DNA of 64,000 bases from Nemophila menziesii (taxonomy: Eukaryota; Streptophyta; Magnoliopsida; Boraginales; Hydrophyllaceae): NCBI GenBank assembly GCA_029959085.1, contig JARWIR010000017.1, forward strand, positions 21,999,507 through 22,063,506, written 5' to 3'. The notes beneath the pieces were generated by a model that worked only from the letters and a program-made list of their open reading frames with translations, had not been told where the DNA came from and ran no database searches. Made by a program: the position numbers and the translations under genes. Shown one piece after another: positions 35,297 through 47,485 of the stretch (positions are counted from its first letter, which is position 1; each line of letters begins with the position of its first letter).

Positions 35297-35830
35297 TTAG
35301 CCTATCCCAACTGGGGACAAATCAAGGCCTAATAGCTTAACTAACTCAGTAGGGAAAGGACTTGCACAATAGTCAAAAGACTCACCGTTAGGTAAATTTT
35401 TGCAAGTCCAATCCGCTATCAAATTTCCATCTCTTCTAGTATATGAAAAAGATGGATTACAAATTTCGGAAACAAACTAAATAATTCTAATTAAATTCGC
35501 AATACAAGGAGAATTAAAAACAAAATTGCTAACCAAAGGCTCCATAAGAAGAAGGTTGTCGTTTTCCACTATGCAATGGAAATTCTTGAGTTCCTTAGAT
35601 CATAGACAAGCTTTTAAAACTTCCAAACCTCCAGCTTCCAAGCTATTGTCAGCGTTAATTCTCCAAGCTTCACATTTTAGCACTTTTTCTTTATAGTCCC
35701 TGGCAACACAAGATATATTGGATCTATTTTTAGTATAAGAAGCATCGCAATTTATTTTAATAGAATTTTGTGGGGGAGGTTTCCATTTGTTAACTGTTTT
35801 ATGATCTTGCTTGATATGATCTCGCAATTG
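35297..35830 (-). pseudogene. LINE RNase H domain
   Basis: WKPPPQNSIKINCDASYTKN carries the first Asp, and LKCEAWRINADNSLEAGGL the Glu. After a stop at 35600, NGESF and RDGNLIADWTCKNLP give the R..N..AD end. TAA at 35297-35299 ends ORF2, 50 bp before the tail. Confidence 0.8.
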
Positions 35831-35896
35831 TATATTCGAGGTTGGATTACTCCCAGAATTGGGGTAAATCTTTTTCCCTTCAGTTTATTAATAACA

Positions 35897-36730
35897 TCAT
35901 AAGGGTTTTTTATATTTTTTACCTTTCCCAGCATTGTTCTTATTTTCCATATCTGGTTTTATATCCCTCAATTTTTCTGTAATATCACTTTTTCCCAAAC
36001 AATCAAAATATTCCTTCCAACTAACCTCAGCTTTTCTTACTGTATTCATTGGATCCAACTTTGTATTGTTGAAAATATAAGAGTTTCTATCTTTCCATAT
36101 ACGCCAAGCTAGAATACAGATTTTCTCAAGCGAGTAGATTAATTTACTATTTGATTTTCCCATTCCATTAATTAAATCAGCCATCCATACATCCAATTTC
36201 TTGGAGTGGTTGCTGATTTTTAACGAAAGTGGGGATGCTAACCACGTGGCACGTGCCCAATCACAATCAAATAACAAATGTTCCACATTTTATATTTCTT
36301 TATTACATATAAGGCATAACTTAGTACCTTTACATTTCTTCATATAAAGGTTTTCCGAAGTTGGAAGCATATTTTTAATCGCTTTCCATATAAAATTCTT
36401 AACTTTAGGGGGGGGGGGGGGTTTCCACATTCCATATAGCTTTCCACACAATAGGGTCAGTAACATGTGAAGAAGAGGGCTTAGCCAATTTCTTATTATC
36501 TTCCAATTTAATTTTTTCAGTTTTCATATGGTGATAACATCTTTTAACTGGAAAAAGCCCATTAGGACTGAGGGTCCAGGTGAGGTTATCCTGGACTTGA
36601 ATAAGGGGGATGAATGTTTTAATAATATTCTCATAATCTTTAATATGGTAGTTATTTTTAAGTTTCTCTAAATTCCATCTCCTTTCACCAATATGGAATA
36701 AATCTGCTACTTTATATATATTTATATCTC
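35897..36730 (-). pseudogene. LINE zf-RVT domain
   Basis: VWKAIWNVETPP, KVKNFIWKAIKNMLPTSENL, then CLICNKEI, stop, NVEHLLFDCDWARATW: the CxxC...HxxxxxC zinc-binding pattern with one in-frame stop. A run of 12-13 Gs on plus (about 36408-36421) falls in this domain and is a likely indel hotspot. Confidence 0.82.
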
Positions 36731-36735
36731 TTGGT

Positions 36736-38538
36736 TTAATAACTTCCTAAGTCATGTGAAAACCATATATCTATTTGAGGATTTATATCCTCTCCATCAC
36801 CAATTTTCCATTTTAAATGACTTTTAATAGCATCTCTTCTTGTTATCAGGCTTTTCCAACCCCAAGAAGGTTTATTACCCAAACTAGCATGAAGAAAGGA
36901 GCTATTAGGAAAGTATTTTTCCTTTAGTATTTTATAAAGTAGGAAATCTTTTTTATTTAGTAAATTCCATTCTTGTTTAGCAAGTAATGCCACATTCATG
37001 AGGTCTCGAAAGCCTAAGCCCCTAATATATTTGCTATGGGTTACATTAGACCAATTGGTCCAGTGTATTCCTTTTTTAGATTTATTACCCCACCAGAATT
37101 TTGCGATTTTCATAGATATATTTTCACAGATTTTATTTGGTAACAAGAAAGAGGACATGAAATAATTTGGTATACTTTGTAACACTGATTTAATTAATAT
37201 TTCTTTACCTTCTTCCGAGAGGTATAGATTTTTCCAGTTTTGAGTTTTTTTAATAGCTTTCTCAACAAGGCAGTTTAGTTCTCTAACTTTAGACCTACCC
37301 CATTCAGTGGGTAGACCCAAATAAGATCCTAAGTTCTTAGTAATGTTCATAGTCACTCTAGAGGCAAATATATATTGAATATGGTAAGGGGTATTTGCAC
37401 TAAACTTAACCCCAAACTTATTCAAATTTAAAGTAAGTCATGTAGAATAACCAAACTTATTAATAATGTCATTAAAGCTATTAGTATCTTTATGATTTGC
37501 TTTAAGAAAAAAGACACTATCATCCGCAAATATTAGGTGGGTCAAAGAGGGGCCATTTCTAGATAATTTAATACCCTTAAGCAAATCATTATCCACTTTG
37601 TTCTTATTAAGGTCATTTAGAGTTTGTGTTATAAGACAAAAAATAAGTGGGGATAGGGGGTCCCCCTGTCTAAGACCCCTTTGGGGTTTATTAAGTTTAT
37701 TAGGTTGACCATTGATTAAAATGGAATAAGAAACCGTGGTTAAACAATTCATGATTTTTCCACTCCATTTTGGGTCAAAACCTAATTTATTCATAAGTTG
37801 TTGTAAAAAATCCCATTCAACGAATTCATACGCTTTTTGTATGTCGTCTTTAATGACCATACTATAGTTTTTTGAGGTCCTTTTTTCTTTTAAATATGTA
37901 CAAACCTCATGAGTAATGTAGGTATTTTCTTGGATACTTCTGCCAGGAATAAAGGCAGTTTGAGTATCATCTACAATAAAGCTCATAAAAGGTTGAAGTC
38001 GGTTAACCAAAAGCCTCGCAATAATTTTATAAATGAAGTTTGAAACACTAATGGGCCTGTAATGTTTTACAGTACCTGAATTTTCAATTTTTGGGATAAG
38101 GGAAATAAAAGTATGGTTAAGGTCTTCAAGGCTTCCATTATTGTACCAAAAATTGTTTATAATTTTAATAACATCCAATTTGATAACCTTCCATTAGTTC
38201 TTATAAAAGAAACCTGGGTAGCCATCTGGGCCTGGAGCCTTGAAAGCCCCTAGCTCAGAGACTGCCTGCTCGATTTCCTTAATAAGAATTGGTTTGAGAA
38301 GGGTTTCATTCATGGTTTTAGTAACTTTTGGCGGAATTATATTTAATATAGAGGTAAAATCCCGAGGGCCCACTGAGTTGAAAATATTATTGAAGTAATC
38401 AAGGATGTTTTGATTCACTTCAGCTTGAGTATTCAACCAAGTACCCTGATCATCCATTATAGAATAGATTTTATTAAAATATCTTCTTTCTTTAGTAGCA
38501 GCATGAAAAAATGCTGTATTTTTATCCCCTTTTTTCAA
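36736..38538 (-). pseudogene. LINE reverse transcriptase and connection
   Basis: One frame over 600 codons with two stops (near 38180 and 37430). Motifs: MKKGDKNTAFFHAATKERR, FKAPGPDGYPGFF, HYRPISVSNFIYKIIARLL, DIQKAYEFVEWDF, GLRQGDPLSPLIFCL, and the active site LIFADDSVFF. The connection has LGLPTEWGRSKV and AKFWWGNKSKKGIHW. Confidence 0.9.
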
Positions 38539-39610
38539 CCAATTAATTCTAGACTTGGCAGCCCAAACTCCTTCTCAATTTTCCAAAGGGTTTCAATTTC
38601 TTTTAATATATAATTGTACTCATCTTTATCTGTGTCCTTAATGGATTTATTATTAGTAATAATTCTCAATTTTTCTAAGTATTGATCAATTTTCTTTTTA
38701 GTATTTTTAAACTTCCTCTTACTACAAACTGTAATAATTCTTTTGCACATATTTAGGTTAGTCAATAAACTACCTTTAGTAATAGTTTTAATAGTGTTTC
38801 TGGAGTTCCAAACATTTTCTATAATTTCAAGACATTCCTTTTCTTCAATCCAGAAATTTTCAAAATAAAACCTCTTATATTTTTTATCATGTTTATCATC
38901 AAAATGTAGGACTAAAGGACTATGGCCAGACCCTACAGCTGGTAGGGCATTAACCCAGGCATTTGGGAATAAATCTGACCAACTTTTATTATTAAGATTT
39001 CTATCTAATAACATTTTGATAAGTTGATCCTTATTTCTCCTATTGGACCATGTATATGCGCAACCTTTATTATTTATTTGCATAAGTTCAAGATTTATGA
39101 TAAAACTATTGAATTTCTTCATATTTTTCTTATTACAAATATTTCCCCCAATTTTTTCATTTGAAAATCTAATAAGATTAAAGTCACCAATTAGGTTCCA
39201 GGCTATATCTTTCTTAGGGTCACATAATTTAATATTTTCCAGACAAAGGTCTTTATGATTATCGAGAGGTGCTCCATAGACAAAGGTGGAATTAAACTTA
39301 GTACCATCAAGTTTAGAAAATTCACAATTAATAAAACTTTTGCATTTGCTAAGTATTTTAATATTGTTTTTGTTAATAGAAAAAATTGCCAACCCCCCAC
39401 TCAAACCTACAGGTTCAACAGTAGTAATTAGGGACATTCGTAAGGGTTTTTCAAGTTTTTTAAGAACAGAGAAGAATTCTTAGTTTCCGAAAGAAATATT
39501 ACCTCCGGGTGATATCTTGTACAGATATTGAGAAGGGTCTGGACCGTCAGGGGTATGCCAATCCCCCGAACGTTCCATGATAGGTGTATCACTGAGAAAG
39601 GTGGGATTGA
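38535..39610 (-). pseudogene. LINE endonuclease domain
   Basis: N-terminus LSWNVRGIGIPL and metal-binding Glu in FLSETKN are in one frame; after a shift near 39430 the rest continues with GDFNLIRFSNEKIGG and GCAYTWSNRRNKDQL. The final motif reads GSGHSPLVL where SDHSPL is expected, so a catalytic Asp has been lost. Confidence 0.85.
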
Positions 39611-39699
39611 ATCTGGTCAATTCCGCAAACCTCACCTTCTTCTAATTGTTCTTTCGATATTTCTTCAGTCATTTCTGGGTTTGAGCTATCTTCATTATC

Positions 39700-41383
39700 C
39701 TTTCTTATTACATCTTCATTTCCGACTTGTATTTTATTACTTGAGCGCTAATTCCATAATTTAATACGTCGATTCTTCTCTGAGAATGCTTTCTTATCTC
39801 TTTGTCTCTTACTTCTGTTAGAAAGAGACATTCTTGATTCATACATCTCTTCATTTTCACGTTCAAACTCAGCAGTAATGGGGTATATTTTGGTTTTAGT
39901 GTCTGATTGGTTGGTATTTTCAGATTGTGGAAGGGAGGTTTGGTGTTGAGGGTTCGTATCTGAGATGAGGTTATCATTGTGGTTGATTGAAAGTGATTGT
40001 GGAGTAGCCGGGTTGTTCTGAGTTGCAGTGATGAGGGTAGGGTTAGGGACTGGGATTGGGGTGGACGAGAAATGATTTTGGATTATGTTTGAAGTCGGGG
40101 TTTGGGTAGGGTCAGTATAGAGAGGGTTTGGTATTGGGCTCGTTTGTTGGAGAGTTAAGTTATGGTCTGCTTCATTTAGAAATGGACTTTTAATAATTGG
40201 GTTGGGTTCTTAAAATCCAGTGTTGGGCCACCTTGGTTTGGACTTGGAAAAGAGCCAAATGATATATCATTTATATCAATGGGCTTTGGAGAATTTTTTA
40301 ATTTTTGGGCCATAACATGGGCCAGTTCCGAAAGATTCTTTTCTTTCTCTATAAAAATAGCCATCTTCTCTATTTTGTCTCCTTCATTTTTTTCCGCTTG
40401 TTTCATACCCTTCGTGCTCCTTTCTTTACCACTAGCTGTACTATCGTCCTTCTGTCCCTTGAATTCAAACGGTAGTGGTGGGATGGCGTCCTTCATTTTT
40501 GTATCCGAGTTATCTTGTACCTCGTTAATGGCGTTAGTATTTTTGCCGTTATCCCATTTCTTTGTAAACGGTGAGTTATGTTTACCGAGTTTTGGATTCC
40601 AACTCGGTTTGAAATTAATCTTTCCTCCATTGTTGATTTTTGTAGCTTTCATATTGTTGTTTCCTTTAAAGAAGGCTGAAGATTTCGACGGGCCTCTAGT
40701 CGAAACCTTGATCCAGTTACCCAATTTGGGTGAGATTTTAGTATTGTTACACATCGATTATTTATGATCAAAGAGGCCACAACCATAGAAAACTTGTCCT
40801 ATATTCTCGTATTTGAAGTTGGTCCATGATTTTGTGTTATCTTCTTCAAAATAATTAAAACCCGCTATTAGAGTATTTTGTAGATTCCAATCTACTCGTA
40901 CTTTTGTAATTGAATTTTCATCGATAATTTGGTTTTCTGGTAAGATAATAGCATGAACTTCACCAAAGTTTTCCATGATTTTTCCTAAACAACTTTCCGA
41001 TAGTATACTGATTGGTGTACCCGTTAATTGAATCCAGAGAGTTGTATTAGTAACCTTATTAATAGCATTTTTCTTGAACTGATTAATGGCGAAATGCTTT
41101 CCAATAACTGTTCAAGGCCTTTGTTCCCAAACTGTTTGTTGATCCTTTGCATTTTTGAACTTTATAATTACTGAGTTTGAAGCAAGGTTTTCTGTTTCTA
41201 CTTCTTCAGTGAGGTTCCAATGTTTATTGATGTGATTTCTTAAGACAATGAAATTGACAGGTTCCTAAGAAGCTTTGCAATAAGCTTATATTCTTCAGCT
41301 ATTTTGTACTTAGGATTGTTTTCCGGTGTGATAATAAGTTTTCCATTCCCGGCGAGAGGATGTTTTGTAGAATAGAAATTCAT
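39700..41383 (-). pseudogene. LINE ORF1 (DUF4283-like plus CCHC knuckle)
   Basis: Starts at ATG 41383 (MNFYSTKHPLAGNGKLIITP) and is broken by several frameshifts. The middle has VRVDWNLQNTLIAGFNYF and then a zinc knuckle, GCGLFDHKSSMC. The C-terminal half is a basic, low-complexity Lys/Asn/Glu-rich segment (40754-40176). The arrangement is that of plant L1 ORF1 RNA-binding proteins, and gives a contrast with the LINE at 2.3-7.5 kb, which lacks it. Confidence 0.72.
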
Positions 41384-41971
41384 ATTTAGTATAAATAGAA
41401 GTCAAAAACCTTATTTATACTCTCAGAATCGGACTGGACCTTAGGTTAATGTTTAAATGAAATAATAAAGGCCCAAGTCCATTATCTTAGCCCAAAATCC
41501 TGTAACTGCTGCACCACCTCCACTAAAACAGCTCTAACAGGTTCGTTTCAACTCGAATTGACCTCATTCCAGTTTCTAAAGTTCCGTAACTCAATGGGGC
41601 ACGTTTTCTCTTCAAAGGTCAGCGGCTAAATCTACTCTTAGGTGGCTCGAAATCAGCAATCTTTATCAGTTTTCCAGATTTGCAGCTTTAAAATATCAAT
41701 TCTTTCGGGATTTGTCTTCATGCTTTGACTCCATAACACGATATTTGACTTTATTCTCGGATTCCTCTCCTAACTAGTATTCAAAACCTACAAACTTTTA
41801 CTAAAGTACACAATATTACGTGCAAAATTTTAATAAATTAAAAATGCTAGAAATTAAAGAGGAAAATCAGATTATTGCATATTTAGTCCAAAAGTCTATC
41901 AAAATGGTCGAATAAACACAAAAAATGATGTCTCCCAAGGGAAAAAAATTAGAAAATTTAGGGAGACATCA

Positions 41972-43678
41972 CTTGTGTTGCTTAACAGCTGACATGTGGG
42001 AAGCAAAAAATGGCTTGAAGATACTAGGAATAACATGTCATTGGATTGATCCGAAGTGGTTACTCCAGAAATGCATAATATGTTTTTGTGTAGTGACTGA
42101 ACGTCCTACTAGCAATAACATCAACGATTTAATAACTGCTACCACGTTGACCTATAATATTTATGGTCGTGTGCTTTCGTGTATGTTTGACAACGGCTCA
42201 AATATGGTTGCCACCATTCCCGACCTCATTAGACACTTCACCGATAGATCAACGTATTACCACGAGCTATTTCATATCCAGTGTAACTGTCATATAATTA
42301 TTTTGATAGTAAGCGGCAGTATTGAGGGTGTTGGGGTGACTTATCACGTAGTGTCAGGCAAGCAGATTGTGGGACCTAATATAGTGAAAAAGATTAAGAA
42401 AGCATCCACGTGTATTATAAACACTTCTGCATTAATGAGGGCCTTTAAAATAAAATGTAAGTCTACAGGGGTTAAGTATAAGAGATTACGATTAGTCTGT
42501 CCTACGAGATGGACTTCGACACACTTGATGTTGGAATGTGCGTTGGAGTATCAGGATATTTTAACGATCATCAACAACGAGAACTTGGCCGACAACTTTA
42601 TTTAAAGTAGGGATTGGGATACTAGTAGACAATTATTCGGTTTTCTCCAGCTATTTACCTACACAACGACAATATTATATGCAACATACACTCCTACAAG
42701 TCACTGGGTATTAGAAATGGTGCATGAGATGGATTTACATATGAAGGATTATACTTTAACTAATGGACTCCAAGATATAATTATACCGATGATGGACAAG
42801 TTCTTGAAGTACTATGACCCTTTCCCATACGTTTTGTGATATGTTGTGTCCTTGATCCGCGATACAAGTTGTCTTATACAAGGGAATTTATCTTAACAAT
42901 TTATTTATCTATGGGTTACTCAGACATTGAGACCGATGCCTACATGAAGAAAGTAGAGGTGATAATGTGTGACATATACAAGACTTATAATGATAGGTTA
43001 TGTCGCGACGGTAGAACCCCCCGTATCCCACAACCAGTACAGGTGGGTGTTGTGAAATCCAGAGCTGGAAAGATGATAGCCGCAATAAACGCAGCGACAC
43101 CAAGCACCAACCAAGACACAATTAATGATCTAACCTTTTACCTTAAGTCTACCCATAAGTTGCATGTGGAAGACTTCGTTATCCTGGGATATTTGAGGAA
43201 ATATGCTAGCTGACCTGTTTTGTCTCTCATGGCATGTGACCTGCTCACTATACCAGCTTCCTCAGTTCCATTAGAGTCGGCTTTCAGTGAGGGTAAGAAA
43301 CAACTTTCCGATCAGCGGCAGAGGATGACCGGGTCTACATTAGAGAGGGTGGTGGAGCTACAAGATTGGATGAGGGCAGACACCCAAACACATGACCAAT
43401 TAGATGCTTTATCTGACGATGAGGATTTAGCATTCAATCTTTCTAGCTCAAGTGACGGTTCAGGTCCTTCAGAATCATACCAGGCCGATGAACACGAGTG
43501 GTGGGTTCTTTCTCGTAGATTTATATATTTAAAGATATTTATCAAAAAACTTACTAACACTTTTACCAAGGGGATTAAAAGAACTACGTGGTGGCTTGAT
43601 CCTTTTCTGAGTATGCATTTCATGTTACTTAAAGATAAGGTACGTAGGCAACCTAAATTCTATGGGCACAATCACTAA
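41972..43678 (+). pseudogene. hAT transposase core and hATC dimerisation domain
   Basis: Continues from 34239: CLTADMWEAKNGLKILGITC, LSCMFDNGSNMVATIPDL, RLVCPTRWTSTHLML. After a stop at 42603 comes RDWDTSRQLFGFLQLF, then CVLDPRYKLSY, and the dimerisation motif LMACDLLTIPASSVPLESAF with SEGKKQLSDQRQRMTGSTLE and VELQDWMR. At least two further frame breaks or stops (near 42838 and 43211). An acidic tail and a basic extension run to 43678. Dead. Confidence 0.87.
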
Positions 43679-44386
43679 CCTCCCATTTTTTCTCACATGT
43701 CATTCTTTTGGTGTTGTTGCAATGTACTCTGTTATGTATTATCTCAATTATAGCTGTAACAATTTCTTTTATTATAATTAGAAATTTAATTAATCAGTAT
43801 TTTTTATATGTTTGAATTGTATTTGTATGACTAAATCAGTAGAAGATAAACTTTTTTATCAATAACAGTCTAACAAATAACAATATAAAAAAACAAATTA
43901 AGTATGAACAAAATAATTTTAGTAAGTCAAGGAAATTTTTTTTATGATTTTAAACAAACAAATAAATTAATCTTAAATTAAATTTGATTTTAGTATCTTT
44001 AAATTAAACAAACAAATAAATTAAATACAAATTAAAAATAATTTATAATTTTAAACAAACAAATAAATTCAACAAATTAAATATAAATTAAACAAAAATA
44101 ATTTATGAATAAAAACATGTTTCTAAAATTATCTTTAAAAAAACTCATTAATAAGTCAATTTTTGAAAATAAAAAAGTAATAAAATCAAGATTTATTAAG
44201 CAAAAAAAAAATCAATTTTCCAGTCGGAACCGGTAAGAACCGAACCGAACCCGGAACGGTACTGGTTAAACCGGTTCAGTATAACAGTTCGTGTCCTTCA
44301 TGTACATCTTCGAGAATCGGACCGGATCGGGAAGGTCAATATCCGCTAAAGACCGGTCCGAACCGGTCAGACCGATAGCCACCCTG
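43679..44386 (+). other. hAT 3' region and right TIR
   Basis: AT-rich 3' flank with repeated AAACAAACAAATAAATTAA words (43860-44100), then a GC-richer end (44220-44386) with CCGGTAAGAACCGAACC, GTTAAACCGGTTCAG and TCCGAACCGGTCAGACC before the terminal CGATAGCCACCCTG. Confidence 0.65.
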
Positions 44387-44388
44387 AC

Positions 44389-44600
44389 TATCGAGTGGCT
44401 TAGGGTATTAGAAAAAAGGAATATTAAACATGGAATAATAGTTTATAGCACTATTATTAACTGTCTCTGCAAATACCGAATTGTAGATGGTGCCGTTAAA
44501 CTATTTTTTGAGATGAAAGATTAAGGCATACTCCCAGATGTTGTCACTTCAAGGTTTGTGTAATTTTGGTCGGTGGGAAGAGGCTAACCGAGATGTCTGA
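44389..44600 (+). pseudogene. PPR protein pseudogene, 3' part
   Basis: Resumes after the hAT: WLRVLEKRNIKHGIIVYSTI, NCLCKYRIVDGAVKLFFEMK, D, stop, GILPDVVTS, then CNFGRWEEANRDV in a shifted frame. The spacing of the helices matches the 35-residue PPR unit and follows on from 16161. At least two disabling lesions in addition to the hAT insertion. Confidence 0.83.
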
Positions 44601-45109
44601 TTATCGAGCTTTTTCAAATATTGTTACATACAAATAAAAACAAAAAATAACAATATTTTTGATCGATTAAAATGAAAAACAAAAAGATGAGAGTATTTTT
44701 TAGTTTATTTTTAAATTAAAACCAATCCATTAAAATTTTTCGTAGGATTTAAAAAAATCTATCAAACTCTATGCAAGAATTAAATAAAATAAATTAAAAT
44801 CTATTTATATTTGAAACAATCTAAAGAATTTTCAAAGTTTATAGAATTTTTAAACTCGAAAAAAATCCAATAGATTCAAAATTGATAACACCCAGGTTAG
44901 ACAATTAAAATGCAAAGACCACTTTGATATTGGATTACCCAGGCTCTACCAGTTAGCTAATCCCAACTGGTTTAGATTAAGTGGACTTTGGCAAAAAAGA
45001 AAAAAAAAAGATTCAGTGGACCCCCGTTATGTATCTCGAAAAAGAGAGGTTTAAAGATTCAGTGCAATTATTTTATCGAATAAGTTTTTGTTGTAATTAT
45101 TTTTTTAAA
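44601..45109. other. AT-rich intergenic DNA
   Basis: Block 44700-44890 resembles 28060-28250 (ATCTATCAAACTCTATGCA, AAAAAAATCCAATAGATT), probably ends of a dispersed DNA element. No coding sequence. Confidence 0.45.
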
Positions 45110-45809
45110 GAGATAATTCTCAATTATTTACAATTCCACACTTTTCATTCCTAAAAAAAAGGAAGGAGCAAATCACTTCATACTTACTAAAAAATTAGCA
45201 ACTTAATTCTCAATTAAACATATTGTCATATTTATCTTCCAGTATTGCCCTTATATGATTTTTTTAGCTTTTTAGTTTATTAATTATTTTAATTATTTAA
45301 TTATTTAAGTTTTTTATATTTTTTTTGATTTTCTTTTCGAACTTTTTTTTAAAATTTTTTTCCCGAATTATTTTTTCGACTTTTTTTTAAAAAAAAAATT
45401 TCCCAGAATTTTTTTTTGAATTTCTTTCCCCGAATATCGAAATTCCGGGTTATGTGTTGCTATAACTCACAAATATAGGTTTATGTGTTCTTGTAACACA
45501 CAAAATCATAAAATTGATCTAAAGGACTCTTTTTTTTAACAAAATTATTTTTTTCTCTTTATTAATTGCATACACCCTATTTTGACTCGTTTTTAACTAT
45601 CTTGATATATTATCTTTTTGTGCAACACTTTTTTGCTATTTCTGTGTGTTTTATGTTTTAGGGTTTTTTTTTGTTCAAATATGTTTTAGGGTTTTGTGTC
45701 ACACAAAACTTGATTTTGTTTATTCCAATTCTGTGTATTACAAGAACACACAAATCTCAGAATTGTGTATTCTTAGAACATACAAAACTCATTTTTGTGT
45801 ATTCATGGA

Positions 45810-47361
45810 TGATGTCCCCCCATTTGTCATGAATTAATCGAAGTTGGAGGCATCATTTTAGGTGTATTTATTAGGTTATTGGTCGATTTTCCCATTATTT
45901 AGTACACTTTCCTATTTTGTGTCTTGAATTAATTATTTATTATTTTTAGAACATATTGGGTTTAATTGTTTATTTAGTGTGTAGCTTTAAAGATATATGG
46001 TAATTAATTAGAGTCCAAGTTAATTACAAGAGCTAAAGGAAAGAGGATAAACATGTAAATTGGAGATAAAGACAAGAATTATGAAAAAAGGAAAAGATAA
46101 AGTTGCCAAATAAATCTGAATTCCAGCAGCTACGACCACAAAAGGGCATATATCTCAAGATTGGCTAGGTATTTGAAAGAATGGTCTACATCAAAGTTAA
46201 AGAGCTTTCTGAGACAATGAAACTCATACGCGTTAAATGGATAGTATTGAATCTGTTACGGCCAAAACAAAACAACATCAAAATCTTACCTTTTCTAAAT
46301 TCTAGGGTTACGAATTTGAGTTGGGCTTGGAGTCCAATACCTATCTTATACTCCAAGAAACGAATTAGGTCTTCCTATACCCTATAAATACAACCTCCTA
46401 TCATTAGACAATCATCCTTGGCCAAACCCTTAAGCCAAGAGGAAGCTGCAACACAAGAGAAGAAGTCTGGAAGGAGCTGAACACCAAATCATGTCTTCTT
46501 CAACCTTTAAATTTGTAATTTATTTCTTTTCTTTTATTAGTATGAACTAAATAATTTTAGCTTGAGATTTAGCATATATGTATGAACCCTAGTTTTTCTA
46601 TCTGATTTAGGATACTAGGGTATTTAATTCGAATTAATGTTTTATGTTCTGTTTATGTGTTTTGATTTAATGACTGTCTTCCTTGTTAGTGCACGAGTAT
46701 AGGATTACCTTAATAGTAGTTAGATAATCACCTTAACTGGGTGTCTAATTATTGAACCACCACAAAAAGTCTAGAATAAGGTTTAGACCTGACGGATCAA
46801 CCTAACTAGATAATCATTAGGTATTTTTTCACCACTATCACCATGTTTGGAATTGAATTGCTTAGGAACCTAGTGGTGTAGGATAACCCTAAGTTTAGGC
46901 TGCCTCATGGTGTGTCCATAGCCCCCTTAGTCGCTCTCAAGGTCTAAGGTATGGGAATTTAGAATCCTGATTATTTCATATTACATGATTCACCCTTAGA
47001 CGATAGAATAACCAAAACTAGTGGGGATTACTTGCTAATATCTCGAGCTAAACTCTCATACTATTTGCTTCTCTCTTTTATTTAATTTTCTATCTTTCAA
47101 TTTATTAGTTAATTGTATTACTTAAAATCAACAAAATCTATTCTCTTTTATTTTCTTGCGTAGTAATTCGATCTAGCTTTTTATATCTGCACTTGAATAT
47201 TTCCATAATCACTTCCTAACATTCGTAGTCTCTGAGGAACGAATCTTACTTATTCATTAAAACTTGCATACGTCCTGTATACTTGCAGAACCGTGCTAGG
47301 TTAGGGTGTCTATTTTTTCACTTATTTATATCATCTTTTTATCACACCCTAGTCGACACCA
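45810..47361 (+). repeat. 5' LTR of element I
   Basis: TGATGTCCCC start, GACACCA end. TATA box CCTATAAATA at 46381-46390, so transcription probably starts near 46415. The terminal inverted repeat at the 5' tip has one wobble and one mismatch here. Confidence 0.93.
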
Positions 47362-47367
47362 AGTTTT

Positions 47368-47385
47368 TGGCACCGCTGCCAGGGA
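47368..47385 (+). other. Primer binding site, tRNA-Asp type
   Basis: TGGCACCGCTGCCAGGGA, six bases after the LTR, resembles TGGCGCCGTTGCCGGGGA, the complement of plant tRNA-Asp(GUC) 3' end commonly used by Athila/Tat elements, with three differences. Confidence 0.75.
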
Positions 47386-47485
47386 CTACATCGTTAGTCC
47401 TTGTGCATATATCTAGTGCTTTTTTTTCCAGTTAGTTCTATTTTACGCTTTTGTCTTTTAGTTTTTGCTTTACAGATTTTTACAG

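Larger units (their letters stand above)
35242..41392 (-). mobile_element. Full-length L1-type LINE inside a solo LTR
   Basis: 10-bp TSD AAATAGAAGT at 35232-35241 and 41393-41402, and a T-run at 35241-35248 (the poly(A) tail on minus). About 6.15 kb with ORF1, then ORF2 (endonuclease, RT, zf-RVT, RNase H), ending in a short 3' UTR. The first ATG of ORF1 is only ~10 bp from the element's 5' end. ORF2 has few stops, so this copy is younger than the one at 2.3 kb. Confidence 0.93.
34240..41971 (-). mobile_element. Solo LTR, Athila-like subfamily B, split by a LINE
   Basis: On minus it starts TGATGTCTCCC (41971) and ends GGACCACCA (34240). The flanks CATGT (34235-34239) and CTTGT (41972-41976) are 4 of 5 alike. 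The hAT reading frame is continuous across it (ISNM, then CCLTADMW). Its two parts, 34240-35241 and 41393-41971, together give about 1.56 kb, matching the intact subfamily-B solo LTR at 52216-53776. The LINE sits inside. Confidence 0.88.
16162..44386 (+). mobile_element. Autonomous-type hAT transposon, heavily invaded
   Basis: The 5' tip CAGCCTGGCTATCGGTC and the complement of the 3' tip CAGGGTGGCTATCGGTC match at 15 of 17 positions. The target word TATCGAGT sits at 16154-16161 and again at 44389-44396; two extra bases follow the right tip. The flanks are two parts of one PPR gene, which confirms the insertion. Plus-strand BED zinc finger, transposase core and hATC dimerisation remnants lie inside. 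About 20 kb of the 28 kb span is younger inserted DNA; roughly 8 kb belongs to the hAT, including satellite-like arrays. Confidence 0.88.
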
